DNA of 64,000 nt. Origin: Streptomyces coeruleorubidus (lineage in GTDB: Bacteria; Actinomycetota; Actinomycetes; Streptomycetales; Streptomycetaceae). The notes under the pieces are model-generated. The model saw only the letters and a list, made by a program, of their open reading frames with translations. It did not search any database and had not been told where the DNA came from. Positions 18,093 to 26,923 of this stretch are shown here, in pieces. Every line of letters begins with the position of its first letter. The stretch's first letter is position 1. The stretch spans positions 1,054,001 to 1,118,000 of the forward strand of contig NZ_CP023694.1 of assembly GCF_008705135.1 (NCBI RefSeq), read 5' to 3'. The translations under genes were made by a program, and so were the position numbers.

Positions 18093-18971
18093 GTGACCGA
18101 TCAGCAGCACCCCGGCGAACAGCACCCCACCCCGGAGTTTCCCTCCCAGGACCAGCCGCACCCGGGCTGGACCGGCCCCATGGACCCGCCCCCGGACCAC
18201 GGTGAGGAGTCCTACCGGGGCAGCGGCCGGCTGACCGACCGCAAGGCCGTCATCACCGGCGGGGACTCCGGGATCGGCCGCGCGGTCGCCCTGGCGTTCG
18301 CCCGGGAGGGAGCTGACGTGGTCTTCACCCACCTGGATGACGAGAAGGACGACGCCGCCGAGACCGCCCGGCTGGTCGAGGAGGCCGGACGGCGTGCCGT
18401 ACCCGTCTCGTGCGACGTACGGGAGGAGGAGAACTGCCGGGCGCTGATCGACCGTGCCGTCGCGGAGTTCGGCCGGATCGACGTCCTGGTGAACAACGCG
18501 GCGTACCAGATGTCGCAGCCCGACGGCATCGAGGCGATCTCCACCGAGCAGTTCGACCGGGTGATGCGCACCAACCTGTACGGCATGTTCTGGCTGTGCA
18601 AGCTGGCCCTGCCGCACATCCCGGAGGGCGGCAGCATCATCAACTCGACGTCGGTGCAGGCCTACAAGCCCAGTCCGCATCTGCTGGACTACGCGACGAC
18701 CAAGGGCGCGATCGTCACCTTCACGCAGGGGCTGGCGCAGATGGTGATCGACAAGGGCGTCCGCGTCAACGCCGTGGCGCCCGGCCCGGTGTGGACGCCG
18801 CTCATCCCGGCGACGATGCCGGACACCCAGAAGTTCGGCAAGCAGGCGCCCATCGGGCGGCCCGCGCAGCCGGCCGAGATGGCTCCGGCGTACGTCTTCC
18901 TCGCCTCCCAGGACGCGTCGTACATCACCGCGGAGATCGTCAACGCCACGGGCGGCACACCGCTGCCGTAA
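18093..18971 (+). CDS. SDR-family oxidoreductase (YhxC/GSP39-like)
   Basis: A 292-residue short-chain dehydrogenase. After a proline-rich, acidic N-terminal extension (residues 1-48, with PPDHGEESYRGSGRL) comes the NAD(P) motif GGDSGIGRAVA and the active-site Tyr-Lys in YATTKGA. The extension is typical of Bacillus YhxC/GSP39-like stress SDRs. The GTG at 18093 is preceded by AAGGAGG at ideal spacing; an upstream in-frame extension overlapping the MFS gene is an artefact. It is followed 55 bp later by a mycothiol-type enzyme gene. The substrate is unknown. Confidence 0.88.
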   Translation: MTDQQHPGEQHPTPEFPSQDQPHPGWTGPMDPPPDHGEESYRGSGRLTDRKAVITGGDSGIGRAVALAFAREGADVVFTHLDDEKDDAAETARLVEEAGRRAVPVSCDVREEENCRALIDRAVAEFGRIDVLVNNAAYQMSQPDGIEAISTEQFDRVMRTNLYGMFWLCKLALPHIPEGGSIINSTSVQAYKPSPHLLDYATTKGAIVTFTQGLAQMVIDKGVRVNAVAPGPVWTPLIPATMPDTQKFGKQAPIGRPAQPAEMAPAYVFLASQDASYITAEIVNATGGTPLP

Positions 18972-19026
18972 CGTCCCCTGGGAAATTCCGGCGCTCGGAG
19001 TGCGCTCCGTGCGGCAGACTCGCGCC

Positions 19027-19755
19027 ATGGAGACCGCCGAGTTCCTTCAGACACTGGAGACAGAGGGCCGATTGCTGGCCGCGGCCGCCGAGGAGGCCGG
19101 GACGGACGCGAAGGTGCCGACGTGCCCGGAGTGGCACGTGCGTGATCTGCTGCGGCACACGGGCGCCGTGCACCGCTGGGCCGCGTCGTACGTCGCCGAG
19201 CGGCACACCGAGCGCCGTCCGCTGGGTGAGGTCCCGGACCTCGACGGCGCGGAGCTCGTGGCCTGGTACCGCGACAGCCACCGTCTCCTAGTCGGCACGC
19301 TGGCCGACGCCGCGCCCGACGTGGAGTGCTGGTTCTTCCTGCCCGCGCCGTCCCCGCTGGCCTTCTGGACCCGGCGGCAGGCACACGAGACGACCGTGCA
19401 CCGGTTCGACGCGGAGTCCGCAGGCGGGTCAGGACCCACCGCCGTAGCCCCGGACTTCGCGACCGACGGCATCGACGAACTGCTGCGCGGCTTCCACGCC
19501 CGCTCCAGGAGCCGGGTGCGCACGGACGAGCCGCGCGTCCTGCGGGTGCGTACGGACGACACCGGCGCCGTGTGGACCGTCCGGCTGTCGTCCGAGCCCC
19601 CCGTGACCACCCGAGGCGCCGCCGGGGAGGCGGAGTGCGAACTGTCCGGCACGGCCGAGCAGTTGTACCTGGCGCTGTGGAACCGGGCTCCCCTGCCGTC
19701 GGTCACGGGCGACCGGGCGCTCGCCGAGCTGTGGCGGGAGACCTCAGGGATCTGA
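19027..19755 (+). CDS. Maleylpyruvate isomerase-family (mycothiol-dependent/DinB-like) protein
   Basis: A 242-residue protein of the DinB-like four-helix group. It has an N-terminal mycothiol/metal-binding domain (CPEWHVRDLLRHTGAVHRWA, around residue 39) and AHETTVHRFDAE mid-protein. A C-terminal lipid/sterol-carrier-like domain (CELSGTAEQLYLALWNR) follows. Family members use mycothiol for isomerisation or thiol transfer, fitting an actinobacterium. The ATG at 19027 begins at the domain; an upstream start is weaker. It may be co-transcribed with the SDR gene. The substrate is not inferable. Confidence 0.82.
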   Translation: METAEFLQTLETEGRLLAAAAEEAGTDAKVPTCPEWHVRDLLRHTGAVHRWAASYVAERHTERRPLGEVPDLDGAELVAWYRDSHRLLVGTLADAAPDVECWFFLPAPSPLAFWTRRQAHETTVHRFDAESAGGSGPTAVAPDFATDGIDELLRGFHARSRSRVRTDEPRVLRVRTDDTGAVWTVRLSSEPPVTTRGAAGEAECELSGTAEQLYLALWNRAPLPSVTGDRALAELWRETSGI

Positions 19756-19760
19756 CCGGG

Positions 19761-20156
19761 TCAGCCGTCCGCCAGCATCCGCGCCAGCACCGCACGCTGC
19801 ACGGGCAGCACCTCACCGTGCAGCGTGCGCCCTTTCGCCGTGAGAGCGACGCGGACACCCCGCCGGTCCTCCGGACACATGCAGCGCTCGACGAGCCCCT
19901 CCTTCTCCAGCCGGGCGATCAGCCGTGACAGCGCGCTCTGGCTCAGATGGATCCGCTCGGAGATCTCCTGGACGCGGTAGGAGGGCGTGCCCTTCGCCGC
20001 CCGGCACCCGGCGAGGACGTCGAGCACCTCGAAGTCGCTGGCACACAGGCCGTGGTCGTGCAGAACCCGGTCGAGTTCGCACTGTGTTCGCGCGTGCAGC
20101 GCCAGAATGTCCCGCCACTGTTCCACGAGCGCCTGCTCGGCCTGGGTCGCCGCCAT
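19761..20156 (-). CDS. MarR-family transcriptional regulator
   Basis: A 131-residue winged-helix repressor. HGLCASDFEVLDVLAG, ISERIHLSQSALSRLIARLE and the wing CPEDRRGVRVALT are classic MarR features. It is divergent from a DHA2-type exporter, the usual arrangement for MarR control of drug efflux. Two ATGC-N4-GCAT inverted repeats sit between the two starts. I took the ATG at 20156 (MAATQAE). A much longer frame on this strand, running antisense to the exporter, is not a gene. Confidence 0.87.
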   Translation of the reverse strand: MAATQAEQALVEQWRDILALHARTQCELDRVLHDHGLCASDFEVLDVLAGCRAAKGTPSYRVQEISERIHLSQSALSRLIARLEKEGLVERCMCPEDRRGVRVALTAKGRTLHGEVLPVQRAVLARMLADG

Positions 20157-20188
20157 GCGCCGCACCGTAACAGAGAACCATGATTGTT

Positions 20189-20229
20189 GCATCCGAATTA
20201 AATGCGCTTGCATCTCATGCACGCGCATG
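20189..20229. promoter_or_regulatory. Tandem ATGC-N4-GCAT operators between marR and the exporter gene
   Basis: ATGCGCTTGCAT (20202-20213) and CATGCACGCGCATG (20216-20229) are inverted repeats of the same half-sites, 15 bp apart from centre to centre. A further GCAT lies at 20189-20192. They occupy the 87-bp gap between the divergent starts and are the expected MarR binding region. Confidence 0.6.
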
Positions 20230-20243
20230 TAATGTCTCGGGGC

Positions 20244-21725
20244 ATGACCTCTCCGCTCACCTCCCCCACGTCCGACGGGCGTTGGACTCCCCGGCTCTGG
20301 GGCACCCTGCTGGTGCTCTGCGCCGCCATGTTCCTGGACGCCCTGGACGTGTCCATGGTCGGCGTCGCACTGCCCTCCATCGGTGCCGACCTCGGCCTGT
20401 CGACCTCGGCGCTGCAATGGATCGTCAGCGGCTACATCCTGGGCTACGGCGGTCTGCTGCTCCTCGGCGGACGCGCCGCCGACCTGCTGGGCCGGCGCCA
20501 GGTCTTCCTGGTGGCGCTGGGCGTCTTCGCGCTGGCCTCGCTGCTCGGCGGTCTCGTCGACTCGGGGCCGCTGCTCATCGCCAGCCGGTTCATCAAGGGC
20601 CTGAGCGCGGCCTTCACGGCCCCCGCCGGCCTGTCGATCATCACCACGACGTTCCCCGAGGGCCCGTTGCGCAACCGAGCCCTGGCCATCTACACCACCT
20701 GCGGCGCCACCGGCTACTCGATGGGCCTGGTCTTCTCCGGCCTGCTCACGGAGGCCAGTTGGCGGCTCACGATGCTCCTGCCCGCTCCCATCGCGCTGAT
20801 CGCCCTGTTCGTGGGCCTGAAGCTGCTGCCGCGCAGTGAGCGCGAGCGCGGCCGGGGCGGCTACGACATTCCCGGCGCCGTCCTCGGCACCACCTCGATG
20901 CTTCTGCTCGTCTTCACCGTCGTCGAGGCGCCCGAGGTGGGCTGGGGATCGGCCCGGACCGTCCTGTCCTTCGCCGCCGTCGCCGTCATGCTGGCGGCCT
21001 TCGTCGCCGTCGAGCGGCGCAGCCCCAGCCCGCTGATCCGGCTCGGCGTGCTGCGCTCGGGGCCGCAAGTGCGGGCTCAGCTCGGCGCGTTGACGTTCGT
21101 CGGCAGCTACATCGGCTTCCAGTTCCTGGTGACCCTCTACATGCAGCAGCTGCTCGGCTGGTCGGCACTGCACACTGCCCTGGCCTTCCTGCCGGCGGGT
21201 GCGCTGGTGGCGCTGTCCGCGACGAAGGTGGGGGCCGTCATCGACCGGTTCGGCACCGCCCGGCTGATGGTGCTGGGCTTCGCCCTGATGGTGACCGGCT
21301 ACGTGCTGTTCCTGCGCATCGACCTCGACCCGGTCTACGCGGCGGTGATCCTTCCGACGATGCTGCTGGTCGGCTCGGGCTTCGCGCTGACCTTCCCGTC
21401 CCTGAACGTCCAGGCCACCAACGGCGTCGACGAACACGAGCAGGGCATGGTCTCCGGGCTGCTCAACACCTCGGTCCAGGTGGGCGGCGCGATCTTCCTC
21501 GCCGTGGTGACGGCGGTGGTGACCGCGAACTCCCCCGAGCAGGGCAACGCCTCCCCGCAGGCCGTCCTCGACAGCTACCGGCCCGGCCTGGTGGTCGTGA
21601 CGCTCATCGCCCTCGCCGGCCTGCTGATCACCCTCACGGGCCTGCGACCCCGGCGGGAGCGGCCGTCCGTCGTGGTCGCCAGGTCCGCCCCGAAGGAGAC
21701 GGAGCGCGTCACCGTACGCGACTAG
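20244..21725 (+). CDS. DHA2-family (14-helix) MFS drug exporter
   Basis: A 493-residue proton-driven multidrug exporter. LCAAMFLDALDVSMVGVALP is motif D1 of drug:H+ antiporters, LQWIVSGYILGYGGLLLLGG the following helix and GRAADLLGRRQ loop 2-3; the length fits 14 helices. I chose the ATG at 20244, since the in-frame start at 20202 lies inside the operator. It is divergent from marR. A 27-bp stem-loop follows the stop. The exported compound is unknown; resistance or detoxification is the family role. Confidence 0.88.
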   Translation: MTSPLTSPTSDGRWTPRLWGTLLVLCAAMFLDALDVSMVGVALPSIGADLGLSTSALQWIVSGYILGYGGLLLLGGRAADLLGRRQVFLVALGVFALASLLGGLVDSGPLLIASRFIKGLSAAFTAPAGLSIITTTFPEGPLRNRALAIYTTCGATGYSMGLVFSGLLTEASWRLTMLLPAPIALIALFVGLKLLPRSERERGRGGYDIPGAVLGTTSMLLLVFTVVEAPEVGWGSARTVLSFAAVAVMLAAFVAVERRSPSPLIRLGVLRSGPQVRAQLGALTFVGSYIGFQFLVTLYMQQLLGWSALHTALAFLPAGALVALSATKVGAVIDRFGTARLMVLGFALMVTGYVLFLRIDLDPVYAAVILPTMLLVGSGFALTFPSLNVQATNGVDEHEQGMVSGLLNTSVQVGGAIFLAVVTAVVTANSPEQGNASPQAVLDSYRPGLVVVTLIALAGLLITLTGLRPRRERPSVVVARSAPKETERVTVRD

Positions 21726-21737
21726 AAGCACAACAAT

Positions 21738-21764
21738 AGAAAAGCTCACATTTCATGCTTTTCT
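21738..21764. terminator. Stem-loop after the DHA2 exporter gene
   Basis: AGAAAAGC (21738-21745) pairs with GCTTTTCT (21757-21764) around an 11-base loop, 13 bp past the stop. The A/T-rich stem ends in T residues, like an intrinsic terminator. Confidence 0.5.
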
Positions 21765-21854
21765 GGACCACGAATGCGTTCTACGCTCATGTACAGATGG
21801 CGGGCGGAGGGCCGGCCAGTCGACCACCGCCGCCTGTAACGAGCGGAGGCGGAG

Positions 21855-23102
21855 ATGAAAGCGTCGATACGGCGGTCCGCGATCTTCGCAAGCGCGGCTG
21901 CTCTTGTGATAGCCGTCTGCGGTACGACGGGCACTGCCCAGGCCGAGCCGGGCGATGGTGAGCTCCAGTTCGGCTACGTCCTGCCGGAGACGGGACAGCT
22001 GGCCTACCTCGGCCCACCCCAGATCGAGTCGTTGAAGTTCGCGATACAGAAGATCAACGACGCGGGCGGAGTCCTGGGCAAGGCCGTGCCGAATGTGGTC
22101 TCCAGTGACGAGGCGGGCCAGGAGGCCGTTGCCGCACAGTCGGCGGACCGGGTCCTCGCGGCAGGCGTGGACGCGATCGTCGGCGCCGCGGCTTCCGGCA
22201 TGTCGCTGGCGTTCATCGACCGGGTGACCGGAGCGGGCGTCGTCCAGTGTTCGGGGTCGAACACCGCTCCCACCTTCACCGACTACGAGGACGACGGCTT
22301 CTACTTCCGTACCGTCCCGAGCGACGCCTTGCAGGGGCCCATCCTGGCGGACGTCGTCCGCGACGACGGTCACGACCGGGTGGCCCTGGTCGCACGGGCG
22401 GACGACTACGGGCGCGGCCTGATGGAGGCCACCCGGAAGACGCTGGAGGAGCGCGGGCTGACGGTGACGCTCGCCGAGACCTACGACCCGAAGGCGACCA
22501 ACTTCGACCAGGTCGCCCAGCAGATCGAGAACTCCAGGCCGGACGCCGCCGTGGTGATCGCCTTCGAGGAAGGCGCCCAGATCCTTCAGGGCATGATCGA
22601 GTCCGGAATCGGACCCGACCGGATCGGCGTCTACGGCGCCGACGGACTGCGCAGCGAGGAACTGCCCTCGCTGGTCGCCCCGGGCCAGCCCGAGAGGCTC
22701 TCCGGGATGAAGGGGACCGCGCCGGCATCGGCGGAGAACGAGCAGTACGTGAAGGACCTCAAGGAGTTCGCGCCGAAGCTGAAGGAGCTCCAGTTCGCAC
22801 CGCAGGTGTTCGACTGCGCGACGACGATCGCGCTCGCGGCGGAGAAGGCGGAGTCCGACGATCCCCGCGACTACGTGAAGGAGATGAACGGGATCACCAA
22901 GGACGGCGAGAAGTGCAACTCGTTCGCCGCCTGCAAGGAGCTGCTCGCCGACGGCAGGGACATCGACTACGAGGGTGTGAGCGGTCCGCTGAACTTCACC
23001 GACAAGGGCGAACCCGGCCAGGCGACGATCGAGGTGTACGGCTACGACGACAAGGGAGCGTTGCAGACCCTGCGCACCGAGACCAGCCAGGCCGAGGAGT
23101 GA
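21855..23102 (+). CDS. Branched-chain amino acid-type ABC importer, substrate-binding protein
   Basis: A 415-residue extracellular binding protein of the LivJ/LivK type (peripla_BP_6). The signal peptide runs to AQA at about residue 30, with mature EPGDGELQFGYVLPETGQLA. A cysteine lies in the hydrophobic core (LVIAVCG) but does not fit a lipobox well, so how the protein stays at the surface is unclear. The ATG has GGAGGCGGAG just upstream. It converges on the livF-type gene with 37 bp between, so it is transcribed apart from its four partner genes. The ligand could be an amino acid or another small acid or amide. Confidence 0.85.
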   Translation: MKASIRRSAIFASAAALVIAVCGTTGTAQAEPGDGELQFGYVLPETGQLAYLGPPQIESLKFAIQKINDAGGVLGKAVPNVVSSDEAGQEAVAAQSADRVLAAGVDAIVGAAASGMSLAFIDRVTGAGVVQCSGSNTAPTFTDYEDDGFYFRTVPSDALQGPILADVVRDDGHDRVALVARADDYGRGLMEATRKTLEERGLTVTLAETYDPKATNFDQVAQQIENSRPDAAVVIAFEEGAQILQGMIESGIGPDRIGVYGADGLRSEELPSLVAPGQPERLSGMKGTAPASAENEQYVKDLKEFAPKLKELQFAPQVFDCATTIALAAEKAESDDPRDYVKEMNGITKDGEKCNSFAACKELLADGRDIDYEGVSGPLNFTDKGEPGQATIEVYGYDDKGALQTLRTETSQAEE

Positions 23103-23139
23103 CCGGGAGGGCTGACAGACAGGACCGAGGAAGCGGGAG

Positions 23140-23880
23140 TCAACGGACGCGGGCGAGTGTGCCGAGGTAGAGCTCGATCACCTTCTCGTCGTGCAGCAGG
23201 GCCGTACCCGTGCCGGTGTACGCGTTGCGGCCCTGGTCGAGGACGTAGCCGCGGTCGCAGAGCTGAAGGCACCTGCGGGCGTTCTGCTCGACCATGAGCA
23301 CGGCGACGCCCGCGCTGTTGATCATTCTGCACCGGTCGAAGACGTGGTCCTGGTGGAGCGGTGACAGCCCGGCCGACGGCTCGTCGAGCAGCAGCAGCTG
23401 CGGCTCCATCATCAGGGCGCGGGCCATCGCGAGCATCTGGCGTTCGCCGCCGGACATCGCGCCGGCCTTCTGCCTGCGGCGGTCGGCCAGCACGGGGAAG
23501 AGCTCCTCGACCGCCGCGACCCGCCGCGCCTGGTCCTTGGGCCGCAGATACACGCCCATCCGCAGGTTCTCCTCGACGGTCAGTGTGGGGAACACGTTCT
23601 GGAGCTGCGGTACGTAGCCCACGCCCCGCCGGACCAGCTCGTGCGCGGGCCGGCCGGTCACGTCCTCGCCGCGCAGCCGCACGGTCCCGCCGCGCACCCG
23701 CAGCAGCCCGAAGACGGCCTTGACCAGCGTCGACTTGCCGGCACCGTTGGGGCCGATCACACCGACCACCTCGCCCGGCCGCACCTCCACGCTGCATCCG
23801 CGCAGCACGTCGACACCCGGGACGTAACCGGCGACGATGTCGTCGGCCGCCAGCACCGGTGCCTGATTCTCGGCGGACAT
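23140..23880 (-). CDS. livF: Branched-chain amino acid-type ABC importer ATPase LivF
   Basis: A 246-residue ATPase subunit. Walker A is GPNGAGKS, the signature MSGGERQMLAMARALM and Walker B LLLLDEPSAG. VGYVPQLQNVFPTLTVEENL is typical of LivF. The ATG at 23880 is preceded by GAGGAGGA and lies 2 bp after the livG stop. It ends the livHMGF operon and couples energy to transport through the LivHM channel. Longer upstream frames run through the livG repeat tail and are artefacts. Confidence 0.92.
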   Translation of the reverse strand: MSAENQAPVLAADDIVAGYVPGVDVLRGCSVEVRPGEVVGVIGPNGAGKSTLVKAVFGLLRVRGGTVRLRGEDVTGRPAHELVRRGVGYVPQLQNVFPTLTVEENLRMGVYLRPKDQARRVAAVEELFPVLADRRRQKAGAMSGGERQMLAMARALMMEPQLLLLDEPSAGLSPLHQDHVFDRCRMINSAGVAVLMVEQNARRCLQLCDRGYVLDQGRNAYTGTGTALLHDEKVIELYLGTLARVR

Positions 23881-23882
23881 CG

Positions 23883-24821
23883 CTACTCCTCCTCGCCCTT
23901 CTCGTCGGTCGCCTCCGGCTCCCCGTCGCCCTTCTTGCCGGTCGCCTCCGGCTCGTCGTCGCCCCTCTCCTCGGTCGCCTCCGGCTCGTCGTGCCGCTTG
24001 CCCAGGTAGGCGTCCACGACGGCGGGGTTCCGGCCGATCGTGTGCGGTGGGCCCTCGGCCACCAGGCGGCCGTCGGCCATGACGGCCACCCAGTCGCTGA
24101 TGCCCATCACCACGTCCATGTCGTGCTCGACGAAGCACACCGTCAGCCCCTCGTCACGCAGCCGTGTGATGTGTCCGAGCAGCGACTGGGTCAGCGCGGG
24201 GTTCACCCCGGCCATCGGCTCGTCGAGCAGGAGCATGACGGGCCGGGCCATCAGCGCGCGGGCCAGTTCCAGCAGTTTGCGCTGCCCCCCGGAGAGCGTG
24301 CCGGCGTGGTCGTCGCGCAGGGGCCCGAGCCGGAACCGGTCCAGCAGTTCGTCGGCCCGGCGCTCGGACTCCCGCTCCTGCCCGCGCCACAGCGGTCGCA
24401 GCAGCGCGGGCAGCACTCCCTCGCCGCGTTGCCCGGGCGCGGCGAGCAGCAGGTTCTCCAGCACGGTGAGCCGTGCGAGCGTCCTGGTGAGCTGGAACGT
24501 GCGGACCATTCCCCGCCGCGCCACCCGGTGCGCCGGGGCGCCGGTGAGCGGCTGTCCGTCGAACGACCACCGGCCGTCGTCGGCCCGGTCGAACCCGCTC
24601 ACCACGTTGAACAGGGTGGTCTTGCCGGCGCCGTTCGGCCCGATGAGCGCCGTGATGGCCCCGCGCTGCACCTCCAGGTGCTCGACCCGCACGGCGACGA
24701 GACCGCCGAAGGTGCGGGTCACCTGGTCCAGGACCAGCAGGGGGTCGGGCTTGCGCACCCCCGGCTCGGGATCGATCGCGGAGAGCCGGCCCGGGTGGGG
24801 CCCTACAGGGTCAGCGGCCAC
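23883..24821 (-). CDS. livG: Branched-chain amino acid-type ABC importer ATPase LivG with repeated charged tail
   Basis: A 312-residue ATPase. GPNGAGKTT is Walker A, LSGGQRKLLELARAL the signature, LLLDEPMAGVNP Walker B, and CFVEHDMDVVM the switch His. The last 35 residues, after AYLGKRH, are three 11-residue repeats (DEPEATEERGD and variants) rich in Glu, Asp and Lys. This tail is not part of the family core, which normally stops near the GKRH region. The GTG start overlaps the livM stop by 11 bp, and livF follows after 2 bp. Confidence 0.9.
   Translation of the reverse strand: MAADPVGPHPGRLSAIDPEPGVRKPDPLLVLDQVTRTFGGLVAVRVEHLEVQRGAITALIGPNGAGKTTLFNVVSGFDRADDGRWSFDGQPLTGAPAHRVARRGMVRTFQLTRTLARLTVLENLLLAAPGQRGEGVLPALLRPLWRGQERESERRADELLDRFRLGPLRDDHAGTLSGGQRKLLELARALMARPVMLLLDEPMAGVNPALTQSLLGHITRLRDEGLTVCFVEHDMDVVMGISDWVAVMADGRLVAEGPPHTIGRNPAVVDAYLGKRHDEPEATEERGDDEPEATGKKGDGEPEATDEKGEEE
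23896..23994. repeat. Three 33-bp repeats encoding the LivG tail
   Basis: GTCGCCTCCGGCTC recurs with an exact 33-bp period (GCCTCCGGCT at 23911, 23944 and 23977). Each unit encodes 11 residues of the form xEPEATxxKGx. The units differ at several bases, so the array is not a very recent duplication. Confidence 0.85.
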
Positions 24822-25803
24822 TGAGCAGCATCTCCTTCCGGCTGCCGAGGATGCCCTGCGGCCGGAACGCGACCAGCAGGATGAGGGCGACCCCGACCAG
24901 GGCGAAGCGCACCGCGCCGACCTCCGACGTGCTGATGAGGTCCGGCGAGATGTACTCGGCGTCGATGGCCTGGCGGAGCGCGCTGTCGAGGAAGCTGAGG
25001 ACGAACCAGAACAGGATCGCGCCGACGACCGGCCCGAGGATCCGCCCGGCGCCTCCCAGCACGAGGAGCGTGTACAGGAAGAACGTGACGCCAGGATCGT
25101 AGTTGTCCGGGTTCACGGACTGCACCTGGATCGCCTGCATCATGCCCGCGACGGCCCCGATGACGCCGCCGAGCACGAGGCTCTGCATCTTGTACGCGTA
25201 GACGTTCTTGCCGAGGCTGCGCGCGGCGACCTCGTCCTCACGGATCGACCGGATGACACGGCCCCAGGGGCTGTGGATCAGCAGGGCCATCAGACCTCCG
25301 ACCACGAGCACCAGGGCCCATCCGACGATCATCACCCAGAGGTCCCGGGAGCTGAACCTCACGAGCCACACGCCATAGGTGCCGGGGTCGATGGGGCTGA
25401 GCTCGTAGAAGTCGTTCGCGAACCTCTGGAGTCCGAACACCCCACCGGTGACCGGCTCGGCCCAGCTGGAGCGGTAGAACAGCCGTAGCGTCTCGCCCGC
25501 CGCGATGGTGGTGATGGCGAGGTAGTCGGCGCGCAGCCGCAGGGTGGGCAGGCCGAGGAGCAGGGCCAGCACGATCGCGCAGGCGATGCCGCCCAGGACG
25601 CCGAGCCACATCGGGCCGTCGTACGTCGACACCGTGATGGCGAGCCCGTAGCCGCCGACCAGCATGAAACCGACCTGGCCGAAGTTCAGCAGCCCCGTGT
25701 AGCCGAAGTGCAGGTTCAGTCCCATCGCGGCGAGGGCGTAGACGGCGGCGATGGGGCCGATTCCCGAGCGCAGGGCGTCGGTGACGATTGCGGAGAAGTC
25801 CAT
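24811..25803 (-). CDS. livM: Branched-chain amino acid-type ABC importer permease LivM
   Basis: A 330-residue inner-membrane permease with about 9-10 helices. GYTGLLNFGQVGFMLVGGYG, LGLPTLRLRADYLAITTIAAGE and the coupling-loop region SIREDEVAARSLGKNVYAYK are typical of LivM. The ATG at 25803 follows the livH stop by 10 bp. The end overlaps the livG start by 11 bp. It pairs with LivH to form the transport channel. A longer upstream frame runs through livH and is not used. Confidence 0.92.
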   Translation of the reverse strand: MDFSAIVTDALRSGIGPIAAVYALAAMGLNLHFGYTGLLNFGQVGFMLVGGYGLAITVSTYDGPMWLGVLGGIACAIVLALLLGLPTLRLRADYLAITTIAAGETLRLFYRSSWAEPVTGGVFGLQRFANDFYELSPIDPGTYGVWLVRFSSRDLWVMIVGWALVLVVGGLMALLIHSPWGRVIRSIREDEVAARSLGKNVYAYKMQSLVLGGVIGAVAGMMQAIQVQSVNPDNYDPGVTFFLYTLLVLGGAGRILGPVVGAILFWFVLSFLDSALRQAIDAEYISPDLISTSEVGAVRFALVGVALILLVAFRPQGILGSRKEMLLSGR

Positions 25804-25813
25804 GGCGCACCCC

Positions 25814-26809
25814 TCACCCGACGCGTTCGGCCCGGCCGAGGATGCCCTGCGGCCGGACGAGGAGGACGAGGATGAGGACGAGCAGCGCCCAGGCGTACTG
25901 AAGGTCGACCGGGAACCACAGGGTGGACATCTGGGCGACGATGCCGATGACGAGGCTGCCGACCATCGCGCCGTAGGCGGAGCCGAGGCCGCCCAGGATG
26001 ACCCCCGCGAACATGAGCAGCAGGAGCTTGAAGCCCATGTCCCAGGTGACGATCTCCACCAGACCGAAGAAGACACCGCCGAGCGCGGCCAGTCCGCCGG
26101 CGAGCATCCACACGAACAGCACCACCCGCTGCACGTCGATGCCCGACGCCTCCGCGAGGTCGCGGTTGGCGGAGACGGCCCGCACGGCCGTGCCGATCCG
26201 CGTCTTCTGCAGGAGCGCGGCGACGCCGAGCAGTACCAGCACGGCGAGCAGGGTGACGGTGAGGTCCCGTGGGGTGATGCCGGCCGGCCCCAGGTCGATC
26301 GTGCTCTGGATGTCGTACTGCGCGTAGGAGGCGGGACGGGTTCCGTACAGCACGAGTACGACGTGGCGCAGCACCAGCGAGAGCCCGATGGTGACGATGA
26401 ACATGTTGATCAGCCCGGTGCCCCGAGCGCGCAGCGGGCGCCAGATGCCGCGATCGACGGCCCCGCCCAGCAGGGCTCCGAAGGCGACCGCGGCGAGGGC
26501 GGCGGGGATCAGGTGCCAGCCGGGGCCGGCCGCGGAGACGTTGAGGAAGAACGCGAAGGTGGCGCCGATCGTCACGAACTCACCGTGCGCGAAGTTGATC
26601 AGGTGGATGGTGCCGAAGATCAGCGAGAGCCCGACCGAGGTGATCGCGATGATCACCCCGAACTGGATACCGTCGATCAGCGCCTGAAGAGCACGGGCGG
26701 CGAAGGTGGGGCCGCGCGGAACTTCCTCACCCTGTGCCCGGGCGGAGATCGCGGGCACCATCAGGAGGATCAGGGCGAGGGCCGGTACGAGCAGCCGCTG
26801 ATAGCGCAC
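25814..26809 (-). CDS. livH: Branched-chain amino acid-type ABC importer permease LivH
   Basis: A 331-residue permease opening with a signal-like segment (LLVPALALILLMVPAISARA). Then come GIQFGVIIAITSVGLSLIFG, LINFAHGEFVTIGAT and AVSANRDLAEASGIDVQRV, which are conserved LivH elements. It is first in the livHMGF operon and lies 114 bp from a divergent methyltransferase gene. The cleavable N-terminal segment is common in actinobacterial LivH. Confidence 0.92.
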   Translation of the reverse strand: MRYQRLLVPALALILLMVPAISARAQGEEVPRGPTFAARALQALIDGIQFGVIIAITSVGLSLIFGTIHLINFAHGEFVTIGATFAFFLNVSAAGPGWHLIPAALAAVAFGALLGGAVDRGIWRPLRARGTGLINMFIVTIGLSLVLRHVVLVLYGTRPASYAQYDIQSTIDLGPAGITPRDLTVTLLAVLVLLGVAALLQKTRIGTAVRAVSANRDLAEASGIDVQRVVLFVWMLAGGLAALGGVFFGLVEIVTWDMGFKLLLLMFAGVILGGLGSAYGAMVGSLVIGIVAQMSTLWFPVDLQYAWALLVLILVLLVRPQGILGRAERVG

Positions 26810-26923
26810 GACGGTTCCGGTACGTCACGAACATCCCTTATGGGCTCAGTGTAAGCGCAGGTCGGGGCGGTGACACGGGCAGTGCGTCCGGTATCGGTGC
26901 CCACGGGAAGCGGAGGATGCGGG

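Noticed and set aside
19761..21749. 660-residue minus-strand frame that includes MarR
   Set aside because: Only the last 131 residues are MarR; the rest is antisense to the DHA2 exporter and has no domain.
23896..23994. 33-bp repeats considered as a CRISPR array
   Set aside because: The units are contiguous, in frame and encode the LivG tail; there are no spacers.
21855..26809. Liv locus considered as a urea or amide transporter (UrtABCDE)
   Set aside because: No urease or amidase genes are nearby and the sequence features visible fit the general Liv family; specificity left open.
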